This document shows positions 5,985-6,565 of a stretch of 6,565 bases of DNA, piece by piece. A program made the translations under genes and the position numbers. The stretch spans positions 1-6,565 of the forward strand of contig JAUVBS010000123.1 of NCBI GenBank assembly GCA_030591105.1, given 5' to 3'. This stretch comes from a bacterium (GTDB lineage: Bacteria > Krumholzibacteriota > Krumholzibacteriia > LZORAL124-64-63). The notes under the pieces are model-generated. The model was not told the DNA's origin and made no database searches. It worked only from the letters and a program-made list of their open reading frames with translations. The stretch's first letter is position 1. The number at the start of each line of letters is the position of its first letter.

Positions 5985-6565
5985 CTATTTCAGGGTCTTG
6001 CGCACGTCCTCGGGCACGTCGCTGACCGTCGCGTTACGGGCTCGCTGGAGTGCGCGCACGTAGGCGACGATGGCCCAACGGTCGGCGACCGGAATCTGCG
6101 GCCCGTAGCCGGGCATGCTGCGGATCCCGTTGGTGATCGTGTTGAACAGGTGGCCGTTGGTCCGCTCGAGGACCACTTCGCTGGCCAGGTCGGTCGGCGG
6201 GGTCCAGGTCCCCTCCTGAAGAGCCTCGGCGCGGCTGTGCACCGTACTGTTGCCGTCGGCAGCGAGGCCGTGGCAGATCGCGCAGTAGATCGCAAATCGT
6301 TCCTGGCCACGCGCGAGCAACGCCGCCGTCACCGGCAACGGGAAACCGGTGCCGAACTCGCCGTTCGCAGCCAAGCCGTAATAGAGCAGGTCGTCGTCGT
6401 CGAGCTGGCCGCGGGCCACCGTGCCGGCCGGTGCTAAGCGCATGGACCGGCCGTCCTGGAAGAACGGGTTGGTCGACTGCGCCTTGTACTTCGGCTGGCT
6501 GTCCATATCGAAGACGACCTGGATCCGCGGCTCGGTCTTGACCGACTGGCGCGCCTTGAGCAAAA
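5985..6565 (-). CDS. actE: Alternative Complex III mono-haem cytochrome c subunit ActE (N-terminus outside window)
   Basis: ActE is the mono-haem cytochrome c of Alternative Complex III, on the periplasmic face, relaying electrons towards the oxidase. The visible 193 or so codons include DMDSQPKYKAQ and FFQDGRSMRLAPAGTVARG, the usual pre-domain of ActE. They are followed by the haem site CAICH (94-98, counting from the TTG at 6563) and a likely axial Met in RSMPGYG (150). DRWAIVAYVRALQRARNA closes the cytochrome fold. The frame is open to the right edge. The TTG at 6563 is a possible start but no ribosome site can be seen, and there is no signal peptide or lipobox in view, so the true start is almost certainly upstream. 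It ends in TAG 57 nt before actF. Confidence 0.92.
   Translation of the reverse strand, partial: LLKARQSVKTEPRIQVVFDMDSQPKYKAQSTNPFFQDGRSMRLAPAGTVARGQLDDDDLLYYGLAANGEFGTGFPLPVTAALLARGQERFAIYCAICHGLAADGNSTVHSRAEALQEGTWTPPTDLASEVVLERTNGHLFNTITNGIRSMPGYGPQIPVADRWAIVAYVRALQRARNATVSDVPEDVRKTLK

Noticed and set aside
5913..6437. Plus-strand ORF of 174 codons opposite actE
   Set aside because: It is antisense to ActE with its CAICH haem motif and shows no domain of its own.

Overview
The window is one strand-consistent respiratory operon, transcribed right to left (minus strand), from a GC-rich aerobic bacterium. In transcription order it holds the end of actE, then actF (two subunits of Alternative Complex III, the quinol:cytochrome c oxidoreductase), a small one-helix membrane protein, a SCO/SenC copper chaperone, and coxB, coxA and the 5' part of coxC of a caa3-type cytochrome c oxidase. 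This order (act genes, small protein, SCO, coxBAC) is one I recall from Planctomycetota and some other ACIII-bearing phyla. The protein style leans towards a planctomycete or PVC-like bacterium, but this is an inference from memory and not a database result.

Layout: 6565-5985 actE (its 5' end lies outside the window); 5927-4710 actF; 4661-4254 small membrane protein; 4249-3371 SCO; 3370-3209 the only sizeable intergenic gap, with a short inverted repeat; 3208-2117 coxB, which carries an in-frame TGA; 2116-431 coxA; 434-1 coxC (its 3' part lies outside the window). coxB and coxA abut and coxA and coxC overlap by 4 nt. The SCO start follows the preceding stop by 4 nt. Strong Shine-Dalgarno sites precede most genes. 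I see no plus-strand gene, RNA gene, CRISPR array or mobile element. The long plus-strand ORFs are antisense shadows. No stretch over 300 bases lacks a gene.

Function: ACIII oxidises quinol and passes electrons through its mono- and multi-haem cytochromes to the haem c domain fused to CoxB. They then go to CuA and on to the haem a / haem a3-CuB centre of CoxA, which reduces O2 and pumps protons. The SCO protein is expected to help build CuA. Co-encoding of the two complexes fits a physically coupled ACIII-caa3 supercomplex.

Nothing here looks like an undescribed system. The points that deserve a second look are the TGA at codon 18 of coxB, two in-frame minisatellites (9-bp units at the coxB 3' end, 12-bp units at the coxC 5' end), the uncharacterised small membrane protein, and the inverted repeat ahead of coxB.
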